Shown piece by piece: positions 8,498 to 17,041 of a DNA stretch of 64,000 nt. Below the pieces are notes generated by a model. It ran no database searches and was not told where the DNA came from. It saw nothing but the letters and a program-made list of their open reading frames with translations. Position numbers and translations under genes: made by a program. This DNA comes from Dongshaea marina (GTDB lineage Bacteria; Pseudomonadota; Gammaproteobacteria; Enterobacterales; Aeromonadaceae). The stretch covers positions 695,658 to 759,657 of the forward strand of contig NZ_CP028897.1 of the NCBI RefSeq assembly GCF_003072645.1, written 5' to 3'. Each line of letters starts with the position of its first letter. The stretch's first letter is position 1.

Positions 8498-9538
8498 ATG
8501 ACTAGTCTAAATGTACTGCAAGTAACAATCATTAGCTTTATTTCATTATTGCTTATCAGTTGTGGTGGCGAGGATAGTGAATCTCGTGATGACTTAGAGT
8601 TTTCAAACCATACCGGTTACGCTATAAGTGGCTCTGCGTTTGGAGACTCGTTAGAGTCAATAGACAATAGTAATATGATAGATTTTGATGAGTTAGTGGT
8701 ATTTGATGAAAAAAATAAAGATGGCTCCAGAGAAACCCCAAGGTTTGGTATTGTTAAGCGTCGTGACAATATAGCGACAATTGAACCTATAGAACAATTA
8801 TATGTGTCCTGGATTGAGGGTGAGCCCAGAGGCAATGATCTCGAAGCGATATGCAGGCTTAGTGACAGCTATTATCTTGCCATTGAGAGCAGTTACTATA
8901 AAGGGCTGTACGGGCGGATGTTTCTGCTTGAGCGTGATCTGGCTCCGGGAGGACTAAGCTCAGGTTTACAACTTAAGGCTATCTATAGAATACCTGCTGT
9001 GACTGATGCTTCTTTCGAAGGTTTGGCCTGCGCTAAGTCAAGTGATGATGATGGGACATATAATATATTGTTAGGCGAAAGAGAGTCGGGTGATCTTTAC
9101 TGGGGGAAAATTGATCCTATTCATAGTGATTCAACTTTCCCTAAAGATTATAAAAATATTAGCTATGAAAAAGTTGGTAAAATAGATATTAAATCATCAT
9201 GGAGTAGTAATCGAAAGGTGTCAGATCTTTTTTTCGATCCATATTTTAACCAGCTGTACGGTACATCATCTTATGATCCTGACGGAAAACCGGGAGCCTC
9301 TGCGCACTCTACACTTTATCAGAGTCGTAGTTCTTTTCATCTTGGCTCAGATGTATTTATGAAAAATCTTGCTAATACTTATGCTGACAAAGGTGAGGGA
9401 GATATCGCTACAGAACAAGTTTTGCAATTCCCAACACATAAAGTTGAAGCAATCACCGGATTCTACCAAAGTGGCATGTTCTATGGTTCTGATGATGATA
9501 ATGAAAACAATATTGTAGGTATGGTCAGAATTCATTAG
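8498..9538 (+). CDS. Putative lipoprotein, possible beta-propeller, on an inserted segment
   Basis: The protein has 346 residues. The N-terminus is a lipoprotein signal with lipobox LLISC near residues 18-22 followed by GGED, so it is predicted to be lipid-anchored, probably in the outer membrane. The rest is polar with repeated strand-like blocks (e.g. EAICRLSDSYYLAIESS, LACAKSSDDDGTYNILLGE, VSDLFFDPYFNQLYGTSS, KVEAITGFYQSGMFYGSDD), recalling beta-propeller or phytase-like esterase proteins. This is a shape impression, not a family assignment. Codon use is AT-rich, unlike moaE. It lies between two copies of the moaE 3' end, so it looks acquired. The ribosome-binding site is weak. Confidence 0.8.
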   Translation: MTSLNVLQVTIISFISLLLISCGGEDSESRDDLEFSNHTGYAISGSAFGDSLESIDNSNMIDFDELVVFDEKNKDGSRETPRFGIVKRRDNIATIEPIEQLYVSWIEGEPRGNDLEAICRLSDSYYLAIESSYYKGLYGRMFLLERDLAPGGLSSGLQLKAIYRIPAVTDASFEGLACAKSSDDDGTYNILLGERESGDLYWGKIDPIHSDSTFPKDYKNISYEKVGKIDIKSSWSSNRKVSDLFFDPYFNQLYGTSSYDPDGKPGASAHSTLYQSRSSFHLGSDVFMKNLANTYADKGEGDIATEQVLQFPTHKVEAITGFYQSGMFYGSDDDNENNIVGMVRIH

Positions 9539-9589
9539 TGAGGAACGAAAAGGAGGGACATAATGTTTTATGTTAATCAATTTTTTCCT

Positions 9590-9622
9590 GAGGCAGCCGA
9601 ACGCTGGCAGCAGGGCGAGTGA
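9590..9622 (+). pseudogene. Remnant of the moaE 3' end
   Basis: In frame this reads EAAERWQQGE then stop, the same as the last ten residues of the intact MoaE except for one residue at its start. No upstream moaE sequence precedes it, so it is a non-functional fragment marking the right edge of the insert. Confidence 0.8.
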
Positions 9623-9696
9623 ACTCAGGAGCTGAACCAGAGTTTCATCTCCGCTGTCGATGATAAAAGCCACCTTGTTAAAGGTGGCTTTTTTGT
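9591..9696 (+). repeat. Right copy of the moaE-end direct repeat
   Basis: This is the second copy of the 106-base segment at 8082-8187. It includes a 3' remnant of moaE and a complete terminator (stem AGCCACCTT / AAGGTGGCT at about 9668-9690 plus T run). Both stem arms are intact although the loop differs. Confidence 0.9.
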
Positions 9697-9838
9697 GGCT
9701 TTGCCACAACTCTAGCCCGCAAGGCTTCCACTCCCGATGTGAGAGCGAATTAAGAATCAGTCTCAACTCATTTTCAAAATCTTGTATCCAAGTTGCTTTT
9801 GTTAAAGCTTTTGTACCCGCTTTGGATTATCATCCATC

Positions 9839-9885
9839 CCCTGACAATTTTTGTCAGGGCACGGCTGCAGGATGCAGCTTTTTTT
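9839..9885 (+). terminator. Tandem hairpins ending in a T run, before a small gene
   Basis: Hairpin one is CCCTGACA / TGTCAGGG (9839-9859). Hairpin two is GCTGCA / TGCAGC with loop GGA (9864-9878), followed by seven T. This is a terminator with no gene directly upstream on the plus strand other than the already terminated insert. It could end a short RNA or act as a leader attenuator for the gene at 9911. Confidence 0.6.
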
Positions 9886-9910
9886 CTGCTTAAAGTTAAT
9901 GGAATAACTG

Positions 9911-10105
9911 ATGAACAAAGTGATCTATTTTGTTTTTGGTGTTGCGCTACTTAGTTTTGTCGCGGCGCTATTTCTCTATACCCATCCCGGACACGCCACC
10001 CCCAATCATGGTTTGCTACAGAGCCCGACTCTTGGGGAGCAGTCTCCACAGCTTGGACACTCAGAATATCCGTTGAAACAGGATTTCATCCCTCAAAATT
10101 ATTGA
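9911..10105 (+). CDS. Small membrane-anchored or secreted protein, 64 residues
   Basis: Residues 4-23 (VIYFVFGVALLSFVAALFLY) form one hydrophobic segment. The remaining 40 residues are polar and Pro/Gly/His-rich with no Cys. This suggests an N-terminal signal anchor with a short periplasmic tail. No family is recognised. ATG follows the weak site ATGGAATA. A strong bidirectional terminator lies directly downstream, which supports a real transcription unit. Confidence 0.6.
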   Translation: MNKVIYFVFGVALLSFVAALFLYTHPGHATPNHGLLQSPTLGEQSPQLGHSEYPLKQDFIPQNY

Positions 10106-10118
10106 GGCTATGAGAGGA

Positions 10119-10149
10119 CGATACTGTGGGCAGCCACAGTATCGCTTTT
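10119..10149. terminator. Bidirectional terminator between convergent genes
   Basis: A perfect 11-bp stem, CGATACTGTGG / CCACAGTATCG, with loop GCAG and a short T tail on the plus strand. It separates the small plus-strand gene from the secreted-protein gene on the minus strand. Confidence 0.8.
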
Positions 10150-10153
10150 GGAC

Positions 10154-10564
10154 TTAGCTTGAGGTGTAGATTCCGGCAAGGCTGTAATTAGTGACTGGTC
10201 CACCGATAATACTCAGAGAGTAGGTCGCACCTCGGTTCTTTACATAGGTTCCGACCAGTCCCTGCATTTCGGGATCTGCAAACTGGAGATTCCACACTTG
10301 CTGATTGGCACTGGCGGTTTTGATCTTATGCAGCGAGTAGTGGATCTGTTTGCAGGAGTAACCATCCGTTCCCGGGAAGTCCGCACACAGCTTGGCTGTT
10401 TTGTCCTTATTGAATTGGAAATAGGGAGGAACGGTTCCATACTGGTAGCCAGCCTTGTTCAGCTTGAGACCATTGGGGGTTATCGTCTGGCCCGTTGTGG
10501 TGCCGGCGGCACTGGCTGTGATAGAGAAAATGGATAGGATCAGTAGAAAAGCATATTTTTTCAT
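10154..10564 (-). CDS. Secreted or periplasmic protein of unknown function
   Basis: The protein has 136 residues. A typical signal peptide (MKKYAFLLILSIFSITASA, cleavage after ASA at about residue 19) shows export. The mature part holds two Cys (ADFPG and YSCKQIHYS regions), which could form one disulfide. No family is recognised. It is a single-gene unit. Confidence 0.75.
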   Translation of the reverse strand: MKKYAFLLILSIFSITASAAGTTTGQTITPNGLKLNKAGYQYGTVPPYFQFNKDKTAKLCADFPGTDGYSCKQIHYSLHKIKTASANQQVWNLQFADPEMQGLVGTYVKNRGATYSLSIIGGPVTNYSLAGIYTSS

Positions 10565-10786
10565 ATCAGTTACGCGAGATACTCCGAAACTCCTTCTCGG
10601 ATAGGGATAGCACCTGTTCTGGACAGCCTGTATCGCGTCTCCTCCTTGTGGTGTGTTCGCTATCTTGGGTAATAAAAAGATACATCACGCCACAAAAACT
10701 TAACACGAACTTAACATTTGTCGCAATCCCCATTTTCCGGGGCGGGCTTATCTGATCGCGCCGCAATCGAAGCCGAGCGCCTTAGA

Positions 10787-11650
10787 CTATTTAGCAAAGC
10801 GCATCGTCAGGACACTACCCGCCAGCACCAGAACAATCCCGATAAGGGAGAGGGTATCCGGGATCTCTTTATAGAAAATAGCGCCAAACAGACCACTGAA
10901 GATGATGCTGGTATAGAGTAGTGAGGAGATGAGCTTGGAAGATGCGTAGCGAGATGCCCGGATCAGAAACTCCTGATATAAGGTGCCGAATACCCCAACG
11001 GCCAGCAGTAGCATCAGGGTATGGTGGTCCGGGGTCTCCCAGTCAAAAATTGAGATACTGCCACTTATCACAAAAGCCAGAGGGAAGTAGTAGAGCATGG
11101 AGGTATGGGGCGGATCATACTGGCTGATGGCGCGAATGGTCATGATGGCGATGGCAGCCATCACCCCGGCCCCCAGGGCGATCAGGCTGGCCGGATGAAA
11201 CAGGGTAGCATCGGGCTTGAGAACAAAAACAACTCCGATAAAGCCAAGGATAACGGCGATCCAGTGTGCCGTATTGGTCCGCTGCCGGTACAGGATGAAG
11301 GCAAAAATAGGTACGAACAGGGCATTGGTCATCACCAGCAGGTTACCATCGACCAGGCTGATGTACTTGAGTGAATAGTAGAGCAGCATCATGGCCGAAA
11401 CTGAGGCGATGGCGCGAAACAGGTGGAGCCAGGGATGAGCGGTCTTAAACTGAAACTGCATCCCCTGCGATTTTTTAAACAGGATGACCATCAGGATATA
11501 AGCAAAACTGACGGCGAAGCGGAAAAATACCGTCATATTATTATTGGTATGCGGTGCGGCCAGCTTGACGAACAATACCATGATGCTCATGGAGGCAGCT
11601 GATAGCAAAGAGAAGAGCACAGCCTTACGCAAATTCTGGGTGGTATTCAT
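10787..11650 (-). CDS. EamA/DMT-family inner-membrane transporter
   Basis: The protein has 287 residues and about ten hydrophobic segments, organised as two EamA repeats. Visible motifs include LLYYSLKYISLVDGNLLVMTNALF in the first half and FGTLYQEFLIRASRYASSKLISSLLYTSIIFSG in the second, typical of drug/metabolite exporters. The substrate cannot be read from sequence. Proteins of this type are often annotated as S-adenosylmethionine or amino-acid metabolite exporters. It is monocistronic, with a palindromic repeat just upstream. Confidence 0.88.
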   Translation of the reverse strand: MNTTQNLRKAVLFSLLSAASMSIMVLFVKLAAPHTNNNMTVFFRFAVSFAYILMVILFKKSQGMQFQFKTAHPWLHLFRAIASVSAMMLLYYSLKYISLVDGNLLVMTNALFVPIFAFILYRQRTNTAHWIAVILGFIGVVFVLKPDATLFHPASLIALGAGVMAAIAIMTIRAISQYDPPHTSMLYYFPLAFVISGSISIFDWETPDHHTLMLLLAVGVFGTLYQEFLIRASRYASSKLISSLLYTSIIFSGLFGAIFYKEIPDTLSLIGIVLVLAGSVLTMRFAK

Positions 11651-11679
11651 CTTTAACCTTAATACGAGGGGAGACGTTT

Positions 11680-11733
11680 AGGCTCTGTTGACGTTTCAGA
11701 TTTGGTTCAAAATTGGAAACGTCAACAGAGCCT
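11680..11733. repeat. Palindromic intergenic element with 18-bp perfect arms
   Basis: AGGCTCTGTTGACGTTTC at 11680-11697 is exactly inverted at 11716-11733, with an 18-nt spacer. A related palindrome is at 24759-24801, with the shared outer motif AGGCTC-GTT-AAC. It has no T run, so it is not an ordinary terminator. It looks like a dispersed palindromic repeat or a remnant of IS ends. Confidence 0.75.
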
Positions 11734-11802
11734 GGATCTGGAGTTATGGTACACAAGTTATTGTGCCAGAGTCACGCTTCGGCTGATTTAAGGGCGGGCT
11801 TG

Positions 11803-14238
11803 CTATTGCAGCTTGGTGGCTTTTTTCTCAGATAGCCCGAAACGGAACAGGGTGGCCTGGGTGGTATCAATCAGATCGGCGACACCTATGACACACCACA
11901 GCTCCTCTTCGAGCTGCTTTGCCTTGTGAATCGCATATTGGGCCACGTAATCCAGCTCATTGTTGATGTATTGAATATCCGGGCGACCGGTTCGAGAGAA
12001 GATGAGGCGGACACTATAAAATCCCCCCTGCATCAGGGCCTGGGTGATGAAGGAGCGCTTCTCGTCACTATTGTTAAAATCCTGCTCGATCCGGGTATCG
12101 AAGGTCGGCTTCTCAATGCCGCTGCCAAGCTTCAGGGAGATGAAGATCTCGGTTTCCCGGGGCGGACTCTCCCTATGCATCACCTTCAGGGGCAGGAAAA
12201 GTTTTTCATGGAGGATCTGACCGTTGAGCAGGGGGAATAGATTATAGGGTGCCTGCTGGGCACAGATCCTTAAAAGCTCCGACAGGGAGCGCTCGCGAGG
12301 GGCTGTCGCTATGGCCGACAGGTAGGGCTTTACCTTGAGCTTGTTGACATAGAAGGGGTAAGTAAAAAGATGATGGGTGTAGATATTGCGGATCGCGGTG
12401 GCCATTCCCGGATCCTGTTTTTGCCTACTCTGCTTCAGTTTATTTTGGTTGTTGATGATGAGCTTACGAAAGAATCGGTAGCCGACATGCTGGGTGAGAT
12501 CTCCTTCCGCGCATAGGTGAAGTATGGTGTGGGTGGGATTTGTGCCGACGACCTGATAGGCGATATTGCTCAGCTTCATCGCCTGGGTCAGGGCCTGTAG
12601 CTTGGGGAATCCAAGTTTGATGTTATCACCGTTTTCGCAGGGCACTTGGCCGTCAAACTCCAGCTGCAGCCCCTGGAATGAGATATCCCGGGTCCACCCC
12701 TCAAAAAGCTCATTATTGATGGTCAGTTGAACCTGGGTCTTGTGGAGGTAGCGACTCTCTTTGCGTAGCTGTATATAGTTGAATATCTCGGTTTCAAACT
12801 CAGGTGCCGGGTAGCTGACTCCAAACTTCTGCAGTTGATTCGCATCGGCCTTGGGCTCGGGAACACTCAGAAAGTCATCTTTATGATTATTGTCGGTTAT
12901 ATCCTGTAAAAAGCCGATATGGCCGATGGTCTGCAGCTTTTTCTCGACCAGGTTCTGGCACTGCTCCAGCTCCTGCTCTTCGAGCAGGAAGTTGTTGAGG
13001 GTGAAGGCATCCTCTGTTTTTACCGACTCCAGGCTAAAGCGAAAAACCCGCCAGCTCGGGCGCTTGGCACCGGTATGGAAAAACAGATCCCTCAGGCCGG
13101 TTTCGGTGAGCTCATCATGGGTGGCAGCATAGAAAAATAGCCGGCTCTTGAGGCTGTGGGTAAAGCAGTAGATCAGGGTTTCCTTGGATAAGGGGCCTGA
13201 GCTTAAGAGTTTGGTGAGTCGCTCGGGGTTCAGGGCTCCGGCCAATACCTGCTCATCTTTCTCATTGCGCCAGTACTCGAGGCTCTGCTGGTTGTTTTCG
13301 GTGCGCAGGGCATGGGTTAGCTTAGGGGGGCTACTCTGGTCGAAAAGCAGGGGGATCCCTGTCATTCGCGGGATGTAGAACTGCTCGTAGCCCTTGATGG
13401 TGGCGGCCGAGAGCAGGTAGTCGACGCTGACCCTGTATTTTCGCTTATTGGAATCGATGAACTCATTGATGAATTGATCAAATTCGATGTCGTCATCGGT
13501 GCGGATCAGGCGCAGCCAGTGACGATCTCCCTTGCTGTCGCTGCCGAGGATTTTAAACAGGATCCCGCGGTGTAGCAGAGGGAGGCCCTGCTCCCGTTCC
13601 AGTCCGGTAAAAAAGACCTCTATCTCTTCCTGAGGATCATAGTCCGGAACATGGGGGACCTGAATGCGTAGTCCACCGGCGGAGAGATCGGAGCTCTTCG
13701 CATAGAGCCGCTCATCATTGGCAAAGCGCAGCATCAGTGAAGAGGTGTAGTGGATCCGCTCCTCTTTGCGCCCGTGATAGCTGGAGAAGGGGATGTTCTT
13801 GACATCGAAGTAGCGGTAGATCGAGGTTGAGGATGAGCTTGCCGGAGAGCTCTCTGCATCCTGGTGCTGCTCTATCAGATCTTCACGAAACTCCAGATCC
13901 AGCACGGTTTCGTACACCCCTATGGTGTAATTGCCACCGAAGCGTTTGAGTTGACTCTCGAAGATGGAGATCCCGAGATCATCCATGAAGTGGCAGATTC
14001 CCTGAAATTCATAGGGAAAGCACTCACCATTGACCTTGTCTCGAAGATCGATGAAGCGACGGCAGGGAGTGCTCAAGCGGCTCAGTTCCATCTTGAGCAG
14101 AAAACGGGTATGGTTTGACTCATCCTCGGTGAGTTGATCGAAATGATCGTCAAAATCAGGCGAGGAGAGCAAAGGGATCAGTTGATCAACAAGTCCTTTA
14201 TATTCTTTTAATTCCATAAGTCGCTGGAGTGCACCCAC
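11803..14238 (-). CDS. Large protein with two PilZ (c-di-GMP-binding) domains
   Basis: The protein has 811 residues and no signal peptide or clear membrane segment. The first PilZ domain starts near residue 155 with RKEER (RxxxR) and DLSAGG (DxSxxG). The second starts near 485 with RKESR and DISFQG. Both copies keep the complete c-di-GMP signature. The remainder is unassigned. Proteins of about this size with PilZ domains occur in Vibrio, Shewanella and Aeromonas relatives and are mostly uncharacterised. It is divergent from radA, with start codons 73 nt apart. Confidence 0.88.
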   Translation of the reverse strand: MGALQRLMELKEYKGLVDQLIPLLSSPDFDDHFDQLTEDESNHTRFLLKMELSRLSTPCRRFIDLRDKVNGECFPYEFQGICHFMDDLGISIFESQLKRFGGNYTIGVYETVLDLEFREDLIEQHQDAESSPASSSSTSIYRYFDVKNIPFSSYHGRKEERIHYTSSLMLRFANDERLYAKSSDLSAGGLRIQVPHVPDYDPQEEIEVFFTGLEREQGLPLLHRGILFKILGSDSKGDRHWLRLIRTDDDIEFDQFINEFIDSNKRKYRVSVDYLLSAATIKGYEQFYIPRMTGIPLLFDQSSPPKLTHALRTENNQQSLEYWRNEKDEQVLAGALNPERLTKLLSSGPLSKETLIYCFTHSLKSRLFFYAATHDELTETGLRDLFFHTGAKRPSWRVFRFSLESVKTEDAFTLNNFLLEEQELEQCQNLVEKKLQTIGHIGFLQDITDNNHKDDFLSVPEPKADANQLQKFGVSYPAPEFETEIFNYIQLRKESRYLHKTQVQLTINNELFEGWTRDISFQGLQLEFDGQVPCENGDNIKLGFPKLQALTQAMKLSNIAYQVVGTNPTHTILHLCAEGDLTQHVGYRFFRKLIINNQNKLKQSRQKQDPGMATAIRNIYTHHLFTYPFYVNKLKVKPYLSAIATAPRERSLSELLRICAQQAPYNLFPLLNGQILHEKLFLPLKVMHRESPPRETEIFISLKLGSGIEKPTFDTRIEQDFNNSDEKRSFITQALMQGGFYSVRLIFSRTGRPDIQYINNELDYVAQYAIHKAKQLEEELWCVIGVADLIDTTQATLFRFGLSEKKATKLQ

Positions 14239-14311
14239 CTTGTGCTACATACCATACGTAGCTTAGGGTAAGTATAGATTTCTTCAGCCATTTTGCGTTA
14301 TTTGACAGATC

Positions 14312-15679
14312 ATGGCAAAGACAAAAACCAAGACAGCCTATGTGTGCACCGAGTGTGGTGCCGACTTTCCCAGATGGCAGGGACAGTGTGGTGAGTGCAA
14401 GGAGTGGAACACCATAAGTGAGATGCGCTTGGCACCAACTCCGGCATCCGGAAGCCGCTATCAGGGATATGCCGGGGATCAGGGAGGACAGGTTCAGCGC
14501 CTTTCTGAGATAAATCTTGAGGAGCTGCCTCGTTTCTCTTCCGGGTTTCAGGAGCTCAACCGGGTGCTGGGGGGCGGCATAGTGCCGGGCTCGGCGATCC
14601 TGATTGGTGGTCATCCGGGAGCGGGTAAGAGTACCCTGTTGCTACAGACCATGTGTTGGCTGGCACAGCAGAAAAAAGCTCTGTATGTCACAGGGGAGGA
14701 GTCGCTACAGCAGGTGGCGATGCGCGCCAGCCGGTTGGGGTTGCCGACCGATAAGCTGCTGATGCTGGCTGAGACCTCGGTGGAGCAGATCTGCAACATC
14801 GCTCAGCGGGAAAAGCCGGAAGTGGTGGTGATCGACTCAATCCAGGTGATGCAGGTTGCCGATATTCAGTCTGCACCGGGAGGAGTGTCCCAGGTACGAG
14901 AATCTGCGGCTCAGCTGACCCGTTTTGCCAAGCAGCACAATGTGGCTGTGGTGATGGTAGGGCATGTGACTAAGGATGGCACCCTTGCCGGTCCCAAGGT
15001 CCTGGAACACTGCATCGACTGCTCTGTGTTGCTGGAGGGGAGCAGTGATAGCCGCTACCGGACCCTTCGCTCCAATAAGAACCGTTTTGGGGCGGTCAAT
15101 GAGCTTGGAGTATTTGCGATGACCGAGGGCGGATTGCGTGAGGTGACCAATCCCTCGGCTATCTTCCTTAATCGTGGTGAGCAACAAGCCAGTGGCTCTG
15201 TGGTGATGGTGATCTGGGAGGGGACCCGCCCACTGCTGGTTGAGCTGCAGGCTCTGCTGGACTACTCCCAGCTCTCGAACCCGAGACGGGTTGCCGTCGG
15301 GCTGGATCAGAACCGGATGTCGATGCTGCTGGCGGTAATGCATCGCCATGGCGGGGTGCAGATGGCCGATCAGGATGTATTTGTGAATGTGGTCGGCGGG
15401 GTGAAGGTTGAAGAGACGGCGGCGGATCTGGCGCTGCTGATTGCGATGATCTCCAGCTTTCGCAATAACCCTCTGTCCGCGGAGCTGGTGGTGTTTGGTG
15501 AAGTGGGGCTTTCGGGTGAGATCCGGCCGGTACCATCGGGCCAGGAGCGATTACAGGAAGCGGCGAAGCACGGTTTTCGGCGGGCCATTATTCCCAAGGG
15601 CAATGCACCACGTCAGCCGATCCCAAATATGGAGGTGGTGGCTGTGACTACCCTCTCTGAGGCTCTGGAAGCGCTGTAA
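14312..15679 (+). CDS. radA: DNA repair protein RadA
   Basis: RadA is a RecA-like helicase that promotes branch migration in recombinational repair. Length is 455 (E. coli 460). The N-terminal C4 zinc finger is CTECGADFPRWQGQCGEC (residues 11-28). Walker A GGHPGAGKST is near residue 94, Walker B VVVIDSIQ near 171, and the RadA signature KNRFG near 254. The C-terminal Lon-like domain ends GNAPRQPIPNMEVVAV. Downstream lies a strong bidirectional terminator shared with satP. Confidence 0.97.
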   Translation: MAKTKTKTAYVCTECGADFPRWQGQCGECKEWNTISEMRLAPTPASGSRYQGYAGDQGGQVQRLSEINLEELPRFSSGFQELNRVLGGGIVPGSAILIGGHPGAGKSTLLLQTMCWLAQQKKALYVTGEESLQQVAMRASRLGLPTDKLLMLAETSVEQICNIAQREKPEVVVIDSIQVMQVADIQSAPGGVSQVRESAAQLTRFAKQHNVAVVMVGHVTKDGTLAGPKVLEHCIDCSVLLEGSSDSRYRTLRSNKNRFGAVNELGVFAMTEGGLREVTNPSAIFLNRGEQQASGSVVMVIWEGTRPLLVELQALLDYSQLSNPRRVAVGLDQNRMSMLLAVMHRHGGVQMADQDVFVNVVGGVKVEETAADLALLIAMISSFRNNPLSAELVVFGEVGLSGEIRPVPSGQERLQEAAKHGFRRAIIPKGNAPRQPIPNMEVVAVTTLSEALEAL

Positions 15680-15681
15680 AA

Positions 15682-15708
15682 AAAAGCCCCGCGATTGCGG
15701 GGCTTAAT
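15682..15708. terminator. Bidirectional terminator between radA and satP
   Basis: Stem AAGCCCCGC / GCGGGGCTT with loop GATT. On the minus strand it is followed by a run of at least eight T, so it mainly serves satP, and it also closes radA. Confidence 0.9.
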
Positions 15709-15712
15709 ATTT

Positions 15713-16342
15713 TCAGGCGATGCTGAGCTCAGCCTTTGATTCAGGCTGGTCCATCGGGGAGCTCGTGATCCAGGCTGGACCAACAGGTAGCTTGATCCCC
15801 AGATCGGCATAAACGATCTGAGTCATGGAGTACCATGCCAGGATGGCACAGATCAGCAGATCCCAGGCCGCCAGAGTACCGTACAGGGCATTACCTGTGA
15901 ATGCATGAGCCGAAAGACCGGCAAAGCCCAGGAACAGAGTCAGGAATACCAGAGCAATCGCGGTGTGCTGACGCATAGAGCCGATGAATAGGATCAGGGT
16001 AAAGATAGCCCAAACCAGCAGGTAGAACGCAAGGTCCTGGGTCGTAAACTGGAACACACCATAGTGCTGGGTCACGGCGCTGTTGGTGCCGAAGATCAGC
16101 ATCAGGCAGAAGGTGATCCAGAAGGCGCCATATCCGGTGAATGCGATGCAACCGAAGTTGTTATTCTTTTTGAACTCCATCAGGCCCGCCAGTAGCTGAC
16201 AGCCACCACCGAATACCAGACCAAGCCAGATAACCGGAGCGATGCCGCACCATCCCAGGTTATGAAATTGCAGGACCATAGTGGTCATACCGAAGCCGCC
16301 CAGTCCGATGACGGCTGGGTTACCGAGTTTATTTGTGCTCAT
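15713..16342 (-). CDS. satP: Acetate/succinate transporter, GPR1/FUN34/YaaH (SatP) family
   Basis: The protein has 209 residues and six predicted hydrophobic helices. The family signature appears as NPAVIGLGGFGMTT at residues 8-21. Length is slightly above E. coli SatP (188). It is expected in the inner membrane, moving acetate and succinate by proton symport. It is a single gene with terminators on both sides. Confidence 0.92.
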   Translation of the reverse strand: MSTNKLGNPAVIGLGGFGMTTMVLQFHNLGWCGIAPVIWLGLVFGGGCQLLAGLMEFKKNNNFGCIAFTGYGAFWITFCLMLIFGTNSAVTQHYGVFQFTTQDLAFYLLVWAIFTLILFIGSMRQHTAIALVFLTLFLGFAGLSAHAFTGNALYGTLAAWDLLICAILAWYSMTQIVYADLGIKLPVGPAWITSSPMDQPESKAELSIA

Positions 16343-16431
16343 AGTGTGTTTTACGCTAATGAATGGGGATTATGTAAAATGAGGCGGAATATTAGCACAG
16401 AGGATGTTATTGCCCAAGGGACAGAAGTGTT

Positions 16432-16466
16432 AAAAAAAACCAACACGCAGGTGTTGGTTTTTTTAT
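16432..16466. terminator. Bidirectional terminator below the small PilZ gene
   Basis: Stem AACCAACAC / GTGTTGGTT with loop GCAG, A run before and seven T after. It terminates the minus-strand PilZ gene at 16487. Confidence 0.85.
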
Positions 16467-16486
16467 GGAGATGTAACTAGGCTCGG

Positions 16487-16858
16487 CTAGTTGGAGATCT
16501 CGTCTTCGATCAGATGCTCCAGCTCACGGTGCAGCAGTTCGTCATTACCGACGTTGAGCTCGATCAGACGGCGTAGATGGCTGGCGCTGTCGATATCGAT
16601 ATGGTGGCATAAGAAACCAAGGCGATGGGGCTCAATGTGGCGCAGCTGTACCTGCATTGTCAGCTCAATATCTGAATGATCCAGATTAAAGCGCAATACG
16701 TACTGATCGTCGTCTGTTGGTGTCCAGTTATCGGGTGCATCGGTGAGGGCCCCTCGAAGAGATAGATCTCTGAGTTCGGTTTCCCACTCCTGCCCATTCT
16801 GTGAGATATGTGCCTGAGCCTTATATACGACCCGTGAAAACATTCTGCGTTCGGCCAT
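16487..16858 (-). CDS. Single-domain PilZ protein
   Basis: The protein has 123 residues and is almost entirely one PilZ domain. The c-di-GMP motifs are complete: RMFSR (RxxxR) at about residues 4-8 and DLSLRG (DxSxxG) at about 28-33. It is likely a stand-alone c-di-GMP effector or adaptor; its partner is unknown. It is not operonic with the larger PilZ gene 2.2 kb away. Confidence 0.9.
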   Translation of the reverse strand: MAERRMFSRVVYKAQAHISQNGQEWETELRDLSLRGALTDAPDNWTPTDDDQYVLRFNLDHSDIELTMQVQLRHIEPHRLGFLCHHIDIDSASHLRRLIELNVGNDELLHRELEHLIEDEISN

Positions 16859-17041
16859 GATGGTGCTCTCCGCTTCCTTACAACTCTTAGTTTAGTCCGT
16901 TCATCGGTTAGATTACGGGAGCAGAGGAAAAAAGTGAATATTTTGTTGAATTCACCGGCGGGCAGCTTGAGATTTGGACAGCGAGGCCTGCCCCTGGTTT
17001 AGGGGGGATTGGCAGGCAGGGTTAACCAATAAGCCTGCTAT

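Noticed and set aside
7949-9766. Two minus-strand frames with a shared FIIDS-DETLVQLLSSLALLPAF segment, looking like a small repeated gene family
   Set aside because: The similarity comes from the duplicated moaE end read backwards. There is no start signal for either frame.
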